The notes beneath the pieces are model-generated. The model worked only from the letters and a program-made list of their open reading frames with translations. It ran no database searches and was not told the origin of the DNA. 53,604 nt of DNA from Thiohalocapsa marina (GTDB lineage: Bacteria > Pseudomonadota > Gammaproteobacteria > Chromatiales > Chromatiaceae), in assembly GCF_008632335.1 (NCBI RefSeq), contig NZ_VWXX01000026.1:1-53604 (forward strand). The letters are read 5' to 3'. A program made the position numbers and the translations under genes. Each line of letters begins with the position of its first letter. The stretch's first letter is position 1. Below, piece after piece: positions 15,835-23,722 of the stretch.

Positions 15835-16988
15835 GCCCACTGCCCGCCGCCATCGTGGATGCCTTGCGGACGGTACTGGGCGATGGTCCGGCACCTTTGC
15901 ACGAGCCGCGCTTTCAAGGCAACGAACAGCGCTATGTGCAGGACTGCATCGCCTCCACCTTCGTCTCCTCGGTCGGCGCCTATGTCGATCGCTTCGAGCA
16001 GCAACTGGCTGACTACACTGGCGCACGGCGCGCGGTTGCGGTGGTCAATGGCACGGCAGCCCTGCAGGTTGCGCTGCGACTGGCCGGTGTGCAATCCGGC
16101 GACGAGGTCCTCATACCCGCCCTCAGCTTTGTGGCGACCGCGAATGCCGTCCACTACCTCGGTGCGGTGCCGCACTTTGCTGATAGCGCTGAAGCGACCT
16201 TGGGGCTTGATCCCGCACCCTTGCGTGACTGGCTGAAGGGCATCGCGGAACCTGCTGGCGGTGGCTATCGTCACCGCCACACAGGTCGACGCCTAAGCGC
16301 GCTGGTGCCGATGCATACCTTCGGTCACCCGTGCGACCTGGATGGACTGCTGTCGCTTGCCCATGACTACCGGCTGACCCTGGTCGAGGACGCCGCCGAA
16401 TCCCTCGGCAGCCGCTATCATGGCCGCCACACTGGCACCTTCGGCCGCCTGGGCATCCTGAGCTTCAACGGCAACAAGACCATCACCACGGGTGGGGGTG
16501 GCGCCATCCTGACGGACGATGAACGCCTTGCCGACCACGCCAAGCACCTGACGACTACGGCCAAGCGCCAGCACCGCTGGGAATATGTGCATGACGAGAT
16601 CGGCTACAATTTCCGCATGCCCAACCTCAATGCCGCACTCGGCTGCGCTCAGTTGGAGCAGTTGCCCGACTTCCTGGCCTCCAAGCGCCGTCTGACTGTG
16701 CGCTATCTGGACGCCTTCGCGCGCCTGGAGTCGGTGCGACTGATACAGGAACCGCCGGGCTGTGAGAGCAACTATTGGCTGCAGACGCTGATTCTGGACG
16801 AGGCGGTGGCCGATCAGCGCGATGCGGTTCTGACAGTCACCAACGACGCCGGCCTCATGACCCGCCCAGCCTGGACGCTGATGCATCGTCTAGCACCCTA
16901 TCGTGACTGCCCGCGCGCGCCACTGCCGGTCGCGGAGTCGTTGGTGCGCCGGATCATCAATCTCCCGAGCAGCGCGGGGTTGGCGTAA
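15831..16988 (+). CDS. legC: LegC-type PLP-dependent aminotransferase
   Basis: A 385-residue DegT/DnrJ/EryC1-family enzyme from ATG 15831. It has the LegC-like front GNEQRYVQDCIASTFVSSVG, the cofactor-pocket motifs VNGTAALQVALRLAG and LVEDAAESLGSRY, and the PLP lysine in SFNGNKTITTGGGG. It aminates the LegB product at C4 to the 4-amino sugar. The C-terminal segment LVRRIINLPSSAGLA recurs as a relic at 18962-19050, with a three-gene module in between. The coding sequence is complete. Confidence 0.92.
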   Translation: MSPLPAAIVDALRTVLGDGPAPLHEPRFQGNEQRYVQDCIASTFVSSVGAYVDRFEQQLADYTGARRAVAVVNGTAALQVALRLAGVQSGDEVLIPALSFVATANAVHYLGAVPHFADSAEATLGLDPAPLRDWLKGIAEPAGGGYRHRHTGRRLSALVPMHTFGHPCDLDGLLSLAHDYRLTLVEDAAESLGSRYHGRHTGTFGRLGILSFNGNKTITTGGGGAILTDDERLADHAKHLTTTAKRQHRWEYVHDEIGYNFRMPNLNAALGCAQLEQLPDFLASKRRLTVRYLDAFARLESVRLIQEPPGCESNYWLQTLILDEAVADQRDAVLTVTNDAGLMTRPAWTLMHRLAPYRDCPRAPLPVAESLVRRIINLPSSAGLA

Positions 16989-17054
16989 AATGAGACGAGT
17001 TCGGTGCCTGGTTGGACTGGCGAGTGTCCATGAGTCCATGTCGAGGCCGATGCA

Positions 17055-17855
17055 ATGACAACAGTCTTTCGGAATCCGCCGCTGATCGAGATGATCGCGG
17101 AATTGCGCTGGTCCGGACGGGCACAGGCCGGCATTCCGGTCATCCCGCCCGGGGCGAACGGTCCCGCTGAAGACATGTTTCTGCAGTGGACTGCCCGCAT
17201 GGGTGCGTTGGGCTACGAGCATGTCGAGCGCTTGGTGCCGCCTGGATTCCCGTTGCCGCTGGATGCGCCGACGTTACGGGTCAAGCAAAAATCCGGCGCG
17301 CCTCAGAATACCCTGTTTCAACTCGGGCCACGGCTCTTCACGGCCAACGCGACCCCACCGTATCTCTCCTGGACGGAGTTCGCGCCAACGGCTCGCAAGG
17401 GCGTCGAGGCCCTGTTGGCGGTCAGGCCCGAACCTGAGGCGACCGCCCCCGTCCAGGTGGCCCTGCGCTACATCGACGCCTTCCGCGAGCCATTGCTCGA
17501 TGGGCAAACGCCGATGCGGTTTCTTCGGACAACCCTTGGGGTGGCGGTCGGCATCCCGCCCGCCATTACTCGGCATGCCAAGCCAACCGCAGAACCGGGT
17601 ACGCTGGTGCAGCTTAGCGTGCCCCTCGCCGATGGGACGATGCGGATTCAATTCGCGGAAGGGCTTGCGGGCGATGAGGCGGCGCTGATCATGGACATGA
17701 GAGTCTCTCAAACCGAATCAGTCGAGCCAGACGCGGAGGCCATCATGCGCGCGCTTGGCCGAGCGCGCTCGATAACCCATGCGGTGTTCATGGAACTTTC
17801 CGTGCCAATTGCGGACCTGATGCAGCCGCAAGCGTACGAACAGGAGGAAAAGTGA
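17055..17855 (+). CDS. TIGR04255-family protein of unknown function
   Basis: 266 residues starting TTVFRNPPLIEMIAELRW, the N-terminal hallmark of TIGR04255 proteins. Further typical features are the conserved QLGPRLFTANATPPYLSW segment and VALRYIDAFREPL. The function of this family is unknown; members often lie in small mobile or defence-like modules. Here it starts a unit of three co-directional genes placed inside the legionaminic acid cluster, between legC and a legC tail relic. It ends in a strong ribosome site for the next gene. Confidence 0.75.
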   Translation: MTTVFRNPPLIEMIAELRWSGRAQAGIPVIPPGANGPAEDMFLQWTARMGALGYEHVERLVPPGFPLPLDAPTLRVKQKSGAPQNTLFQLGPRLFTANATPPYLSWTEFAPTARKGVEALLAVRPEPEATAPVQVALRYIDAFREPLLDGQTPMRFLRTTLGVAVGIPPAITRHAKPTAEPGTLVQLSVPLADGTMRIQFAEGLAGDEAALIMDMRVSQTESVEPDAEAIMRALGRARSITHAVFMELSVPIADLMQPQAYEQEEK

Positions 17856-18442
17856 TGAATCATCCAGTGAGCAGACCCGCGGTGCAGGAATTCGCGTCCT
17901 CCGGCTGCGCCTGGCTAGCCTATGCTGAGCCGGACCGAACGATCGCGGGCTTTGCCGAAGCGCGGTTACGTCAGGTCGCCACTCCCGCCCAGCTGCGGTG
18001 GACCGCGAGCGCTGGTCAGACCTACCTACTGCTCGACCCCCAACCGATCACACGTCGCGATCGAACCGCTTCGCACCAGCTTCTGGAGCGCGCCGCCGCG
18101 AAAACCGCTGCTAAACTCGGGGCACAGGCCGCGCGGCGACTGCAGCGACTCGCGACCTACCCCGATGGCTGGGATCAGGGTCAGGGGCGCGCACTGGCCG
18201 ATGACAGCCTGCTGGGACTGGAGCGCTTGCTGGACCTTGCCGACTGGTCGGGCCTGGACGTTGCGCTCTTCTTGTCCCGAGATGGACAGGTACTGGTCAA
18301 TTGGCCAGACGCACAGGGCGAAGTCGTGGAACTGGAGATCGCAAGGGACCACTTTACCTGCTTCATGGCATCGACCGGAGATGAGATCGAGCTGCCGATT
18401 GAAGCGAGGGCGGTATCGGATGTGCTCGCCCGGTCGCGTTGA
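17855..18442 (+). CDS. Uncharacterised protein, second gene of the TIGR04255 module
   Basis: 195 residues. ATG 17855 is chosen because AGGAGG lies seven bases upstream (17842-17847) and the ATG shares a base with the preceding stop (TGATG). The protein is soluble-looking, with no signal peptide or membrane helix. Visible stretches include ARRLQRLATYPDGWDQGQGR and VALFLSRDGQVLVNWPDAQG. I do not recognise a family. The tight coupling to the TIGR04255 gene argues that the two products act together. Confidence 0.6.
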   Translation: MNHPVSRPAVQEFASSGCAWLAYAEPDRTIAGFAEARLRQVATPAQLRWTASAGQTYLLLDPQPITRRDRTASHQLLERAAAKTAAKLGAQAARRLQRLATYPDGWDQGQGRALADDSLLGLERLLDLADWSGLDVALFLSRDGQVLVNWPDAQGEVVELEIARDHFTCFMASTGDEIELPIEARAVSDVLARSR

Positions 18443-18457
18443 AGAATCCGCGCCGGC

Positions 18458-18910
18458 ATGACGGATGCTGAAGACAACCCAGTAGATCCGCGGCTAGCGC
18501 GTCCACGGGTAGCCGATAAGGAACTGGTTTTACGCGCCCTGCACGAGCCCTTTTGGGATGCCGAAAAGCAGCGCGCCACGCCGAGCGCCTTTGGCAATGG
18601 CAACTGCTTCTCGCTGAGCCGCCCAGCGGTGTTGCCCGAGGCAGCGATCGTCGAACGCTGGCGCGCAGACTTGGAACGACCTGACAGGCGCTTGGAGGCC
18701 TTGGCCGAAGCGCGTGTTGCCGATATCCTGGCCTGCTCGCCGCCTGAAGACGCGCAGTCGCTGCGACTGAACGTCTTTGCTGATCCGACCGACCAGAATC
18801 CTGCCCATGCCGAACTGGTTGGCTCCGACCAAGCAGGCACCCGATTGCGCAAGATCACGCGCGGCGTCGGCAGCCAGATCCTCAAGCAATGCCGCTTCAG
18901 GACACTATGA
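18458..18910 (+). CDS. Uncharacterised protein, third gene of the TIGR04255 module
   Basis: 150 residues, starting 15 bases after the second gene. A short acidic front is followed by ADKELVLRALHEPFWDAEKQ, NCFSLSRPAVLPEAAIVERW and a basic end with TRLRKITRGVGSQILK. There is no membrane segment, and I recognise no catalytic motif or family. It completes the co-directional module before the legC tail relic. The small size and charge pattern would suit a regulatory or effector subunit, but that is speculation. Confidence 0.55.
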   Translation: MTDAEDNPVDPRLARPRVADKELVLRALHEPFWDAEKQRATPSAFGNGNCFSLSRPAVLPEAAIVERWRADLERPDRRLEALAEARVADILACSPPEDAQSLRLNVFADPTDQNPAHAELVGSDQAGTRLRKITRGVGSQILKQCRFRTL

Positions 18911-18961
18911 CCGACCAAGCCCGCTTGTTGACTCCTATGACAGCGGTGAGGGCATTGCCTC

Positions 18962-19050
18962 TTGGGATTTGCCTGCGCACGCTGCTGCCTGAAGCGGCGT
19001 CGCTGGCACGGCGGATCATCAATCTGCCGACTAGCGCGGGGTTGTTATGA
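18962..19050 (+). pseudogene. Second copy of the legC 3' end (relic)
   Basis: The frame ending at TGA 19048-19050 encodes PEAASLARRIINLPTSAGLL, the counterpart of the LegC end SLVRRIINLPSSAGLA. At the DNA level 19012-19044 matches 16950-16982 at 30 of 33 positions. Upstream similarity fades quickly. The two copies bracket the TIGR04255 module, so the module probably entered together with, or next to, a foreign legC end. Confidence 0.7.
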
Positions 19051-19069
19051 ACCCCTCCCTTTATGGGCG

Positions 19070-19099
19070 TTGCGATTATGGGAAATACCGCTCTATAGA
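19070..19099 (+). promoter_or_regulatory. Candidate promoter for the AT-rich SDR gene
   Basis: TTGCGA (19070-19075) and TATAGA (19094-19099) are 18 bases apart, just after the legC relic and 56 bases before the SDR start. Because the module before it separates the downstream genes from the operon front, a local promoter is plausible. Weak match, by eye. Confidence 0.3.
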
Positions 19100-19154
19100 A
19101 AATATCGCCATAGTTTCTCGTAGGAAACATTGAACGCGAATGTTGGTAAGGATT

Positions 19155-19871
19155 ATGTCTAAAGAACAAAAGATCGTTGTCGTAACTGGTTCTGCTTCTG
19201 GCATTGGCTTAGGTTTGTGTAACAGATTGATTTCTGAAGGCAGCTATCTTACTTATGGCATTGACAAGCAAAACCACCCAGGAGTTATAAAATCGGAAGA
19301 CTATGAGCATATCGTTACAGACCTAAGGGATTTTTCGCAAACATTAAGTCGCATCACTGAGAGCGGAGTTTTGAAAGAACGAGTATTTGCGCTCGTAAAT
19401 GCAGCAGGTGTAATGCCAAGCATGTTGGTACCCGCAATGGATCCCGACGTTGCTACAGATGCATTTAAGGTGAATTGTGTGGCTCCTGTTTATCTAAGCA
19501 AATTGATGCTGAAAGCACTAGCCCGAAGCAAGGGGTCGTCGATTATTAATATAACTAGCATAGCTGCAGATATAGACATACCCGGCGAAACTATTTATTG
19601 CGCTTCTAAATCAGCCTTAACGCATGTTACGCAATCAATGGCAAAAGAGCTAGCTCGCTTCAAGATCAAGGTCAATAGCATTGCTCCGGCGCTAATAGCA
19701 ACTAATATGACCGCGCATCTGTCCGAAGCGCAAAAGGCGTACATGCTCCAAAAACAGGTCTTAAACAAAGAAATCACGGTAGATGATGTAGTAGAAATCA
19801 TCATTAATGTTATGAATACCTCTGACTTGGTAACAGGTTCTACGTTCTACGTCGGAGGCGTAGTAAAGTGA
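19155..19871 (+). CDS. SDR-family oxidoreductase (AT-rich island)
   Basis: 238 residues from ATG 19155, with AAGGA a few bases upstream. It is a classical short-chain dehydrogenase: VVVTGSASGIGLGLCNRL, LVNAAGVMPSMLVP (NAG-type motif), IINITSIAAD and YCASKSALTHVTQSMAKELA with catalytic Tyr and Lys. It overlaps the acetyltransferase gene by four bases. Between legC and legI it probably adjusts the stereochemistry or oxidation state of a nonulosonic acid precursor, but no specific Leg enzyme name applies. Its base composition differs sharply from legB and legC. Confidence 0.8.
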   Translation: MSKEQKIVVVTGSASGIGLGLCNRLISEGSYLTYGIDKQNHPGVIKSEDYEHIVTDLRDFSQTLSRITESGVLKERVFALVNAAGVMPSMLVPAMDPDVATDAFKVNCVAPVYLSKLMLKALARSKGSSIINITSIAADIDIPGETIYCASKSALTHVTQSMAKELARFKIKVNSIAPALIATNMTAHLSEAQKAYMLQKQVLNKEITVDDVVEIIINVMNTSDLVTGSTFYVGGVVK

Positions 19872-20509
19872 ACATTAATGAGCGATCGATAGATAGATTT
19901 ATTATTGGTTCATCCGGCTTCGCAGCTGAAATTTTTAGTTGGTTGTCTTCTTCTGTAGACATTTCATCAGTGAGTTTTGTTGTTGGGGACCGAGAGCCAT
20001 TACTTTCGCCTGTGGCAGAAATATCTTGTTGCAGAGATTCTGATCTTGTTGGCCGATCAGGGTTTGCCTACATGGCAATTGGCAATTCCGAGTTAAGACA
20101 AAAAATAGTAGCCAACCTAAAGAAAAAGTCTCGTTTGGAGTTCCCAAACTTAATTCATAATTCTGCAATTGTTGATCGCGCAGCAGTCCTAGGCGAGGGG
20201 AACTTGATCTTGCCTAATGCAATTGTATGTCCTATGGCAAAAATAGGTTCCTTTTCGATATTGAACTTATTTGCTTCCTTAGGTCACGAGGCAAAGATCG
20301 AAGACTTCGTTACTCTTTCCCCTTATGCCACACTCAACGGTAAGGCTGAGTGTAAGAGTTTCTCATTCCTTGGTACTCACTCAACGGTGGCTCCTGGCGT
20401 TACTATAGGTGAATCTGCCACCTTATCAGCTAACAGCTTTGCTAACAAAAATGTTCCGAACAAAGCACTAGCTTATGGTGTGCCAGCAAAAATCGTAGAA
20501 AGGAAATAA
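19868..20509 (+). CDS. PglD/NeuD-like acetyltransferase, probable LegH role
   Basis: 213 residues. The N-terminal half is the Rossmann-like sugar-nucleotide binding domain of PglD/NeuD proteins (DRFIIGSSGFAAEIFSWL; AYMAIGNSELRQKI). The C-terminal half is a left-handed beta-helix (DRAAVLGEGNLILPNAIVCP; LGHEAKIEDFVTLSPYATLN with the catalytic-type histidine; GVTIGESATLSANSFAN), ending in AYGVPAKIVERK. It would acetylate the 4-amino group made by LegC, or O-acetylate the nonulosonic acid. Position between the pathway aminotransferase and synthase favours the LegH step. AT-rich like its upstream neighbour. Confidence 0.8.
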   Translation: MNINERSIDRFIIGSSGFAAEIFSWLSSSVDISSVSFVVGDREPLLSPVAEISCCRDSDLVGRSGFAYMAIGNSELRQKIVANLKKKSRLEFPNLIHNSAIVDRAAVLGEGNLILPNAIVCPMAKIGSFSILNLFASLGHEAKIEDFVTLSPYATLNGKAECKSFSFLGTHSTVAPGVTIGESATLSANSFANKNVPNKALAYGVPAKIVERK

Positions 20510-20510
20510 A

Positions 20511-21515
20511 ATGCTATCAACCCTAATAATAGCAGAGGCTGGCGTAAACCATAATGGGCAGATGGATCTTGCTTCGGAACTGATATCACAAGCCGCGAAA
20601 GCGGGTGCTCAACTTGTAAAATTCCAAACTTTTCGGACTGAACTTTGTTTAGCTCGGCATGCCCCAAAAGCTAGATATCAAGTCGACTCCACCGTTTCTG
20701 ATGAGTCACAGTACGAAATGGTGAAGAAACTCGAGTTGAGCGATAACGACCATGAGTATCTGGTTAAAGAATGTGAAAAGGTTGGCATCGGCTTCTTCTC
20801 CACCGGCTTTGACATTCCAAGCCTGGACTATCTCGCTTCGCTCGGCGCCGAGCGCTTCAAGATCCCCTCCGGCGAGATCACCAACCTGCCGTATCTGCGC
20901 CATGTCGGCGCCTTCGGTAAGCCCGTGATCCTTTCCACCGGCATGGCCACGCTTGGTGAGATCGAGGCCGCGCTCGACGCCCTGGAGACCGCCGGCACCC
21001 CGCGCGCGCGCATCACCGTGCTGCACTGCAATACGGAATACCCCACGCCCATGCCGGACGTGAACCTGCGCGCCATGTGCAGCATCCGCGAGGCCTTCAA
21101 GGTCGCCGTCGGCTACTCCGACCACACCCCCGGCATCGAGGTCCCCATCGCCGCCGTGGCCTTGGGCGCGACCGTGATCGAAAAGCACCTGACCCTCGAT
21201 CGCAACCTGCCCGGCCCCGACCACAAGGCCAGCCTGGAGCCCGACGAGTTCACCGCCATGGTGCGCGCCATCCGCAACATCGAGCAGGCGCTCGGCGACG
21301 GCATCAAGCGCCTGAGCCCGAGCGAGGCCAAGAACAAGCCCATCGCCCGCAAGTCCCTGGTTGCCGCAAAGCCGATCCGCGCCGGCGAGCCCTTCACGCC
21401 GGAAAACGTCACCGCCAAGCGCCCTGGTACCGGCCTCTCGCCGATGCGCTGGGATGAAGTGATGGGGCGGGTTGCCGGGCGGGACTACACGCTTGATGAG
21501 TTGATCGAGCTTTGA
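20511..21515 (+). CDS. legI: Nonulosonic acid synthase (LegI/NeuB-like)
   Basis: 334 residues. The NeuB barrel carries IIAEAGVNHNGQMDLASELI, LVKFQTFRTELC, FFSTGFDIPSLDYLASLGAE, FKIPSGEITNLPYLR and VGYSDHTPGIEVPIAAVALG. The C-terminal SAF (antifreeze-like) domain has KPIRAGEPFTPENVTAKRPG. It condenses the 6-deoxy-2,4-diacetamido sugar released by LegG with phosphoenolpyruvate to give legionaminic acid. The first 280 bases are AT-rich and continuous with the upstream island; from about 20790 codon use becomes GC-rich, so the gene is a mosaic. AGGA overlapping the previous stop serves as ribosome site. Confidence 0.92.
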   Translation: MLSTLIIAEAGVNHNGQMDLASELISQAAKAGAQLVKFQTFRTELCLARHAPKARYQVDSTVSDESQYEMVKKLELSDNDHEYLVKECEKVGIGFFSTGFDIPSLDYLASLGAERFKIPSGEITNLPYLRHVGAFGKPVILSTGMATLGEIEAALDALETAGTPRARITVLHCNTEYPTPMPDVNLRAMCSIREAFKVAVGYSDHTPGIEVPIAAVALGATVIEKHLTLDRNLPGPDHKASLEPDEFTAMVRAIRNIEQALGDGIKRLSPSEAKNKPIARKSLVAAKPIRAGEPFTPENVTAKRPGTGLSPMRWDEVMGRVAGRDYTLDELIEL

Positions 21516-21605
21516 GGTAAAGACACATGAGAGGCGAAATTTGCACAACGTTTTCCAGACGAAAGTCTTAAAGTAGGATACCAGCTTGATTCAACTGAAG
21601 AATAG

Positions 21606-21935
21606 ATGATGATGTCCCACCAAACGGGCCCTGAAGCCATACCATCCGTGTTCGCACTTGAAGTCCGCAAGAGGCTGGGTGCGCACCTGAAGGAACTGCG
21701 ACTATTTGGCTCGCGTGCGCGAGGCGACGCTCATGTGAATTCCGACTATGACATGTTGGTGATCGTTGATACGCGCTCCCCGGAAATCCTCGCGGCAATT
21801 CTCGACATCGAAGTGGACTTGATTGATCGCTACGAGGCCTTGGTAACATCCATTGTCAGGAGCGAAGCCGAGTGGGAGCAGCGGCAAGGTACACCGCTGG
21901 CCCTCAACATCGAGCGTGAGGGACGGCTGTTGTGA
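21606..21935 (+). CDS. MNT-type nucleotidyltransferase (antitoxin of a HEPN/MNT pair)
   Basis: A 109-residue minimal nucleotidyltransferase. The active-site signature LRLFGSRARGDAHVNSDYDM (G-S-x10-D-x-D type) is intact, followed by IEVDLIDRYEALV with the third acidic residue. MNT proteins neutralise partner HEPN RNases, in studied cases by adenylating them. Several in-frame ATGs stand at 21606-21614. The stop shares a base with the ATG of the HEPN gene. The pair separates legI from legG. Confidence 0.88.
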   Translation: MMMSHQTGPEAIPSVFALEVRKRLGAHLKELRLFGSRARGDAHVNSDYDMLVIVDTRSPEILAAILDIEVDLIDRYEALVTSIVRSEAEWEQRQGTPLALNIEREGRLL

Positions 21936-22325
21936 TGCCACAAATCGATGCCGTACTGCATAAAGCCGCGGAAAAGCTTCGCGTCGCGGAAATGCTCGCT
22001 GCAAAAGGTGCCTGGGATGACGCGGCATCGCGCGCCTACTACGCATGCCTTTCATGCCATTAGCGCCTTGCATCTTTCGCAAGGCAATGCATTTTCTTCT
22101 CACGCTCAGTCGATTGGAAGATTCAATAAGGATTTTGTGCGGACAGGCATTTTTCCTATCGAGTTCACCGCAATCCTGACGCGACTGTTCGAGGACCGAC
22201 AAAGTGGCGATTACGATTTGATCGGGTTGGTGAGTGCAGAAGACGCCAACAGAGATGTCGAGGATGCGAGACGCATGCTTGAAGCAATTGAACGTTATTT
22301 TCAATCCCAGACTCAGACCGAATGA
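21935..22325 (+). pseudogene. HEPN-domain toxin gene with a +1 frameshift in the catalytic motif
   Basis: From ATG 21935 the frame reads PQIDAVLHKAAEKLRVAEML and SRAYYA, then goes off frame (CLSCH stop). The adjacent frame continues as FHAISALHLSQGN and ends DVEDARRMLEAIERYFQSQT. One extra T at about 22046 (GCATGCC instead of GC-GCC type codons) explains it. Joined, it would be a normal ~130-residue HEPN protein with the RNase motif R-A-Y-Y-A-x-F-H; the shift falls between its R and H. The toxin is therefore inactive as sequenced, while its antitoxin is intact. Confidence 0.82.
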
Positions 22326-22394
22326 TGCCTGCTGAAAATATCAGTTGTGATGGATTAGCGATAGCCTCTCCCGCTATCGTTGTCACTGACCCTG

Positions 22395-23561
22395 ATGCAG
22401 CCTAAACGTATCTGCGTCGTCACCGGCACCCGCGCCGAATATGGTCTGCTGCGCTGGGTGATGGAAGGCATCCGCCAGTCGCCCGTGCTGGAGCTGCAGC
22501 TCATCGCCACCGGCATGCATCTCTCACCCGAGTTTGGCCTCACGGTGGAGGCGATCGAGGCTGACGGCTTCCAGGTCGACCGCAAGGTTGAGATGCTGCT
22601 CAGCTCCGACACAGCCGTCGGCGTGACCAAGTCCATGGGCCTGGGGATGATCGGCTTCGCCGACGCCCTTGCCCAACTACAGCCCGACCTGCTCCTGGTG
22701 CTGGGCGATCGCTATGAGATCTTCGCTGCGGCCGCCGCGGGCATGATCGCGCGCCTCCCCATCGCCCATTTGCATGGTGGCGAAACGACAGAGGGCGCCT
22801 TCGACGAAGCCATCCGGCATAGCATCACCAAGATGTCGCATCTGCATTTCGTCGCCGCCGAGGAATACCGCCAGCGGGTCATTCAACTGGGCGAGCAACC
22901 AGAGCGCGTCTTTCTGGTCGGCGGGTTGGGTATCGACAACATCTTGCGTCTGAAGCTGCTGACACGCGAAGCACTGGAGACCGCGCTGGATTTCAAGCTG
23001 GCGCCGCGCAATCTGTTGATCACCTTTCATCCGGTGACGCTGGAGCACAATACCAGTGCCGCGCAGATGGATGAACTCCTCGCGGCACTGGCGGAACTGG
23101 ACGATACCGGCCTGATCTTCACCATGCCCAATGCGGACACCGAGGGAAGGGTGCTTTTCCGTCAGATCCAGGATTTCTGCGTGCGTCACCCAAATGCACG
23201 GGCCTACACCTCACTGGGTCAGTTGCGGTATCTCTCCTGTATTCAGCATGTCGATGGCGTGGTGGGTAATTCCTCCAGTGGCCTGGCCGAGGTGCCGAGC
23301 TTCAGGAAAGGCACCGTCAATATCGGCGATCGCCAGCGTGGGCGTTTGCGAGCCGAAAGCGTGATCGACTGTGCGCCGGAACGTGCCGCGATAGGCAATG
23401 CACTCGCCCGCCTGTTCTCAAACTCATTTCAGGCGCAACTGCCAGGGGTGCAAAATCCCTATGGCAATGGGGGTGCTAGTGAAGCCATCGTCAAGGTGTT
23501 GGAGCAACGGTCCTTTGGAAGCCTGTTAAAAAAACAGTTTTACGATCTGCCTGCGCAATGA
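22395..23561 (+). CDS. legG: Hydrolysing NDP-sugar 2-epimerase (LegG/NeuC-like)
   Basis: A 388-residue GT-B fold epimerase from ATG 22395: ICVVTGTRAEYGLLRWVMEG, LQLIATGMHLSPEFG, LVLGDRYEIFAAAAAGMIAR, IAHLHGGETTEGAFDEAIRH, LITFHPVTLEHNT and the nucleotide-binding end VVGNSSSGLAEVPSFRKGTV. It releases NDP and epimerises C2, giving the free 2,4-diacetamido sugar used by LegI. All core motifs are present. Its last codons overlap a formyltransferase-like fragment as ATGA, the usual arrangement in Leg loci. Confidence 0.92.
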   Translation: MQPKRICVVTGTRAEYGLLRWVMEGIRQSPVLELQLIATGMHLSPEFGLTVEAIEADGFQVDRKVEMLLSSDTAVGVTKSMGLGMIGFADALAQLQPDLLLVLGDRYEIFAAAAAGMIARLPIAHLHGGETTEGAFDEAIRHSITKMSHLHFVAAEEYRQRVIQLGEQPERVFLVGGLGIDNILRLKLLTREALETALDFKLAPRNLLITFHPVTLEHNTSAAQMDELLAALAELDDTGLIFTMPNADTEGRVLFRQIQDFCVRHPNARAYTSLGQLRYLSCIQHVDGVVGNSSSGLAEVPSFRKGTVNIGDRQRGRLRAESVIDCAPERAAIGNALARLFSNSFQAQLPGVQNPYGNGGASEAIVKVLEQRSFGSLLKKQFYDLPAQ

Positions 23562-23701
23562 GAATTCTGTTTATCGGTGCCATCGAGTTTTCTGCGCGAG
23601 CGTTACGCGAGCTTATCGCTATGCAGGTCGATGTCAGCGGTTTCATGGAGTGGAACCTGGAACTGATGCGACTATATGCATCGGACCCGCGCGACGAATA
23701 A
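23558..23701 (+). pseudogene. N-terminal scrap of a formyltransferase-like gene
   Basis: 47 codons starting RILFIGAIEFSARALRELIA, the Rossmann front of methionyl-tRNA-formyltransferase-like sugar N-formyltransferases, which often follow legG in Leg clusters. It ends after VSGFMEWNLELMRLYASDPRDE; the formyl-transfer core is missing. Either deletion removed the body, or the last dozen residues come from the true 3' end. It suggests that the ancestral glycan could carry an N-formyl group. Confidence 0.55.
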
Positions 23702-23722
23702 CGCCCAAATTCGGTAACCCTC

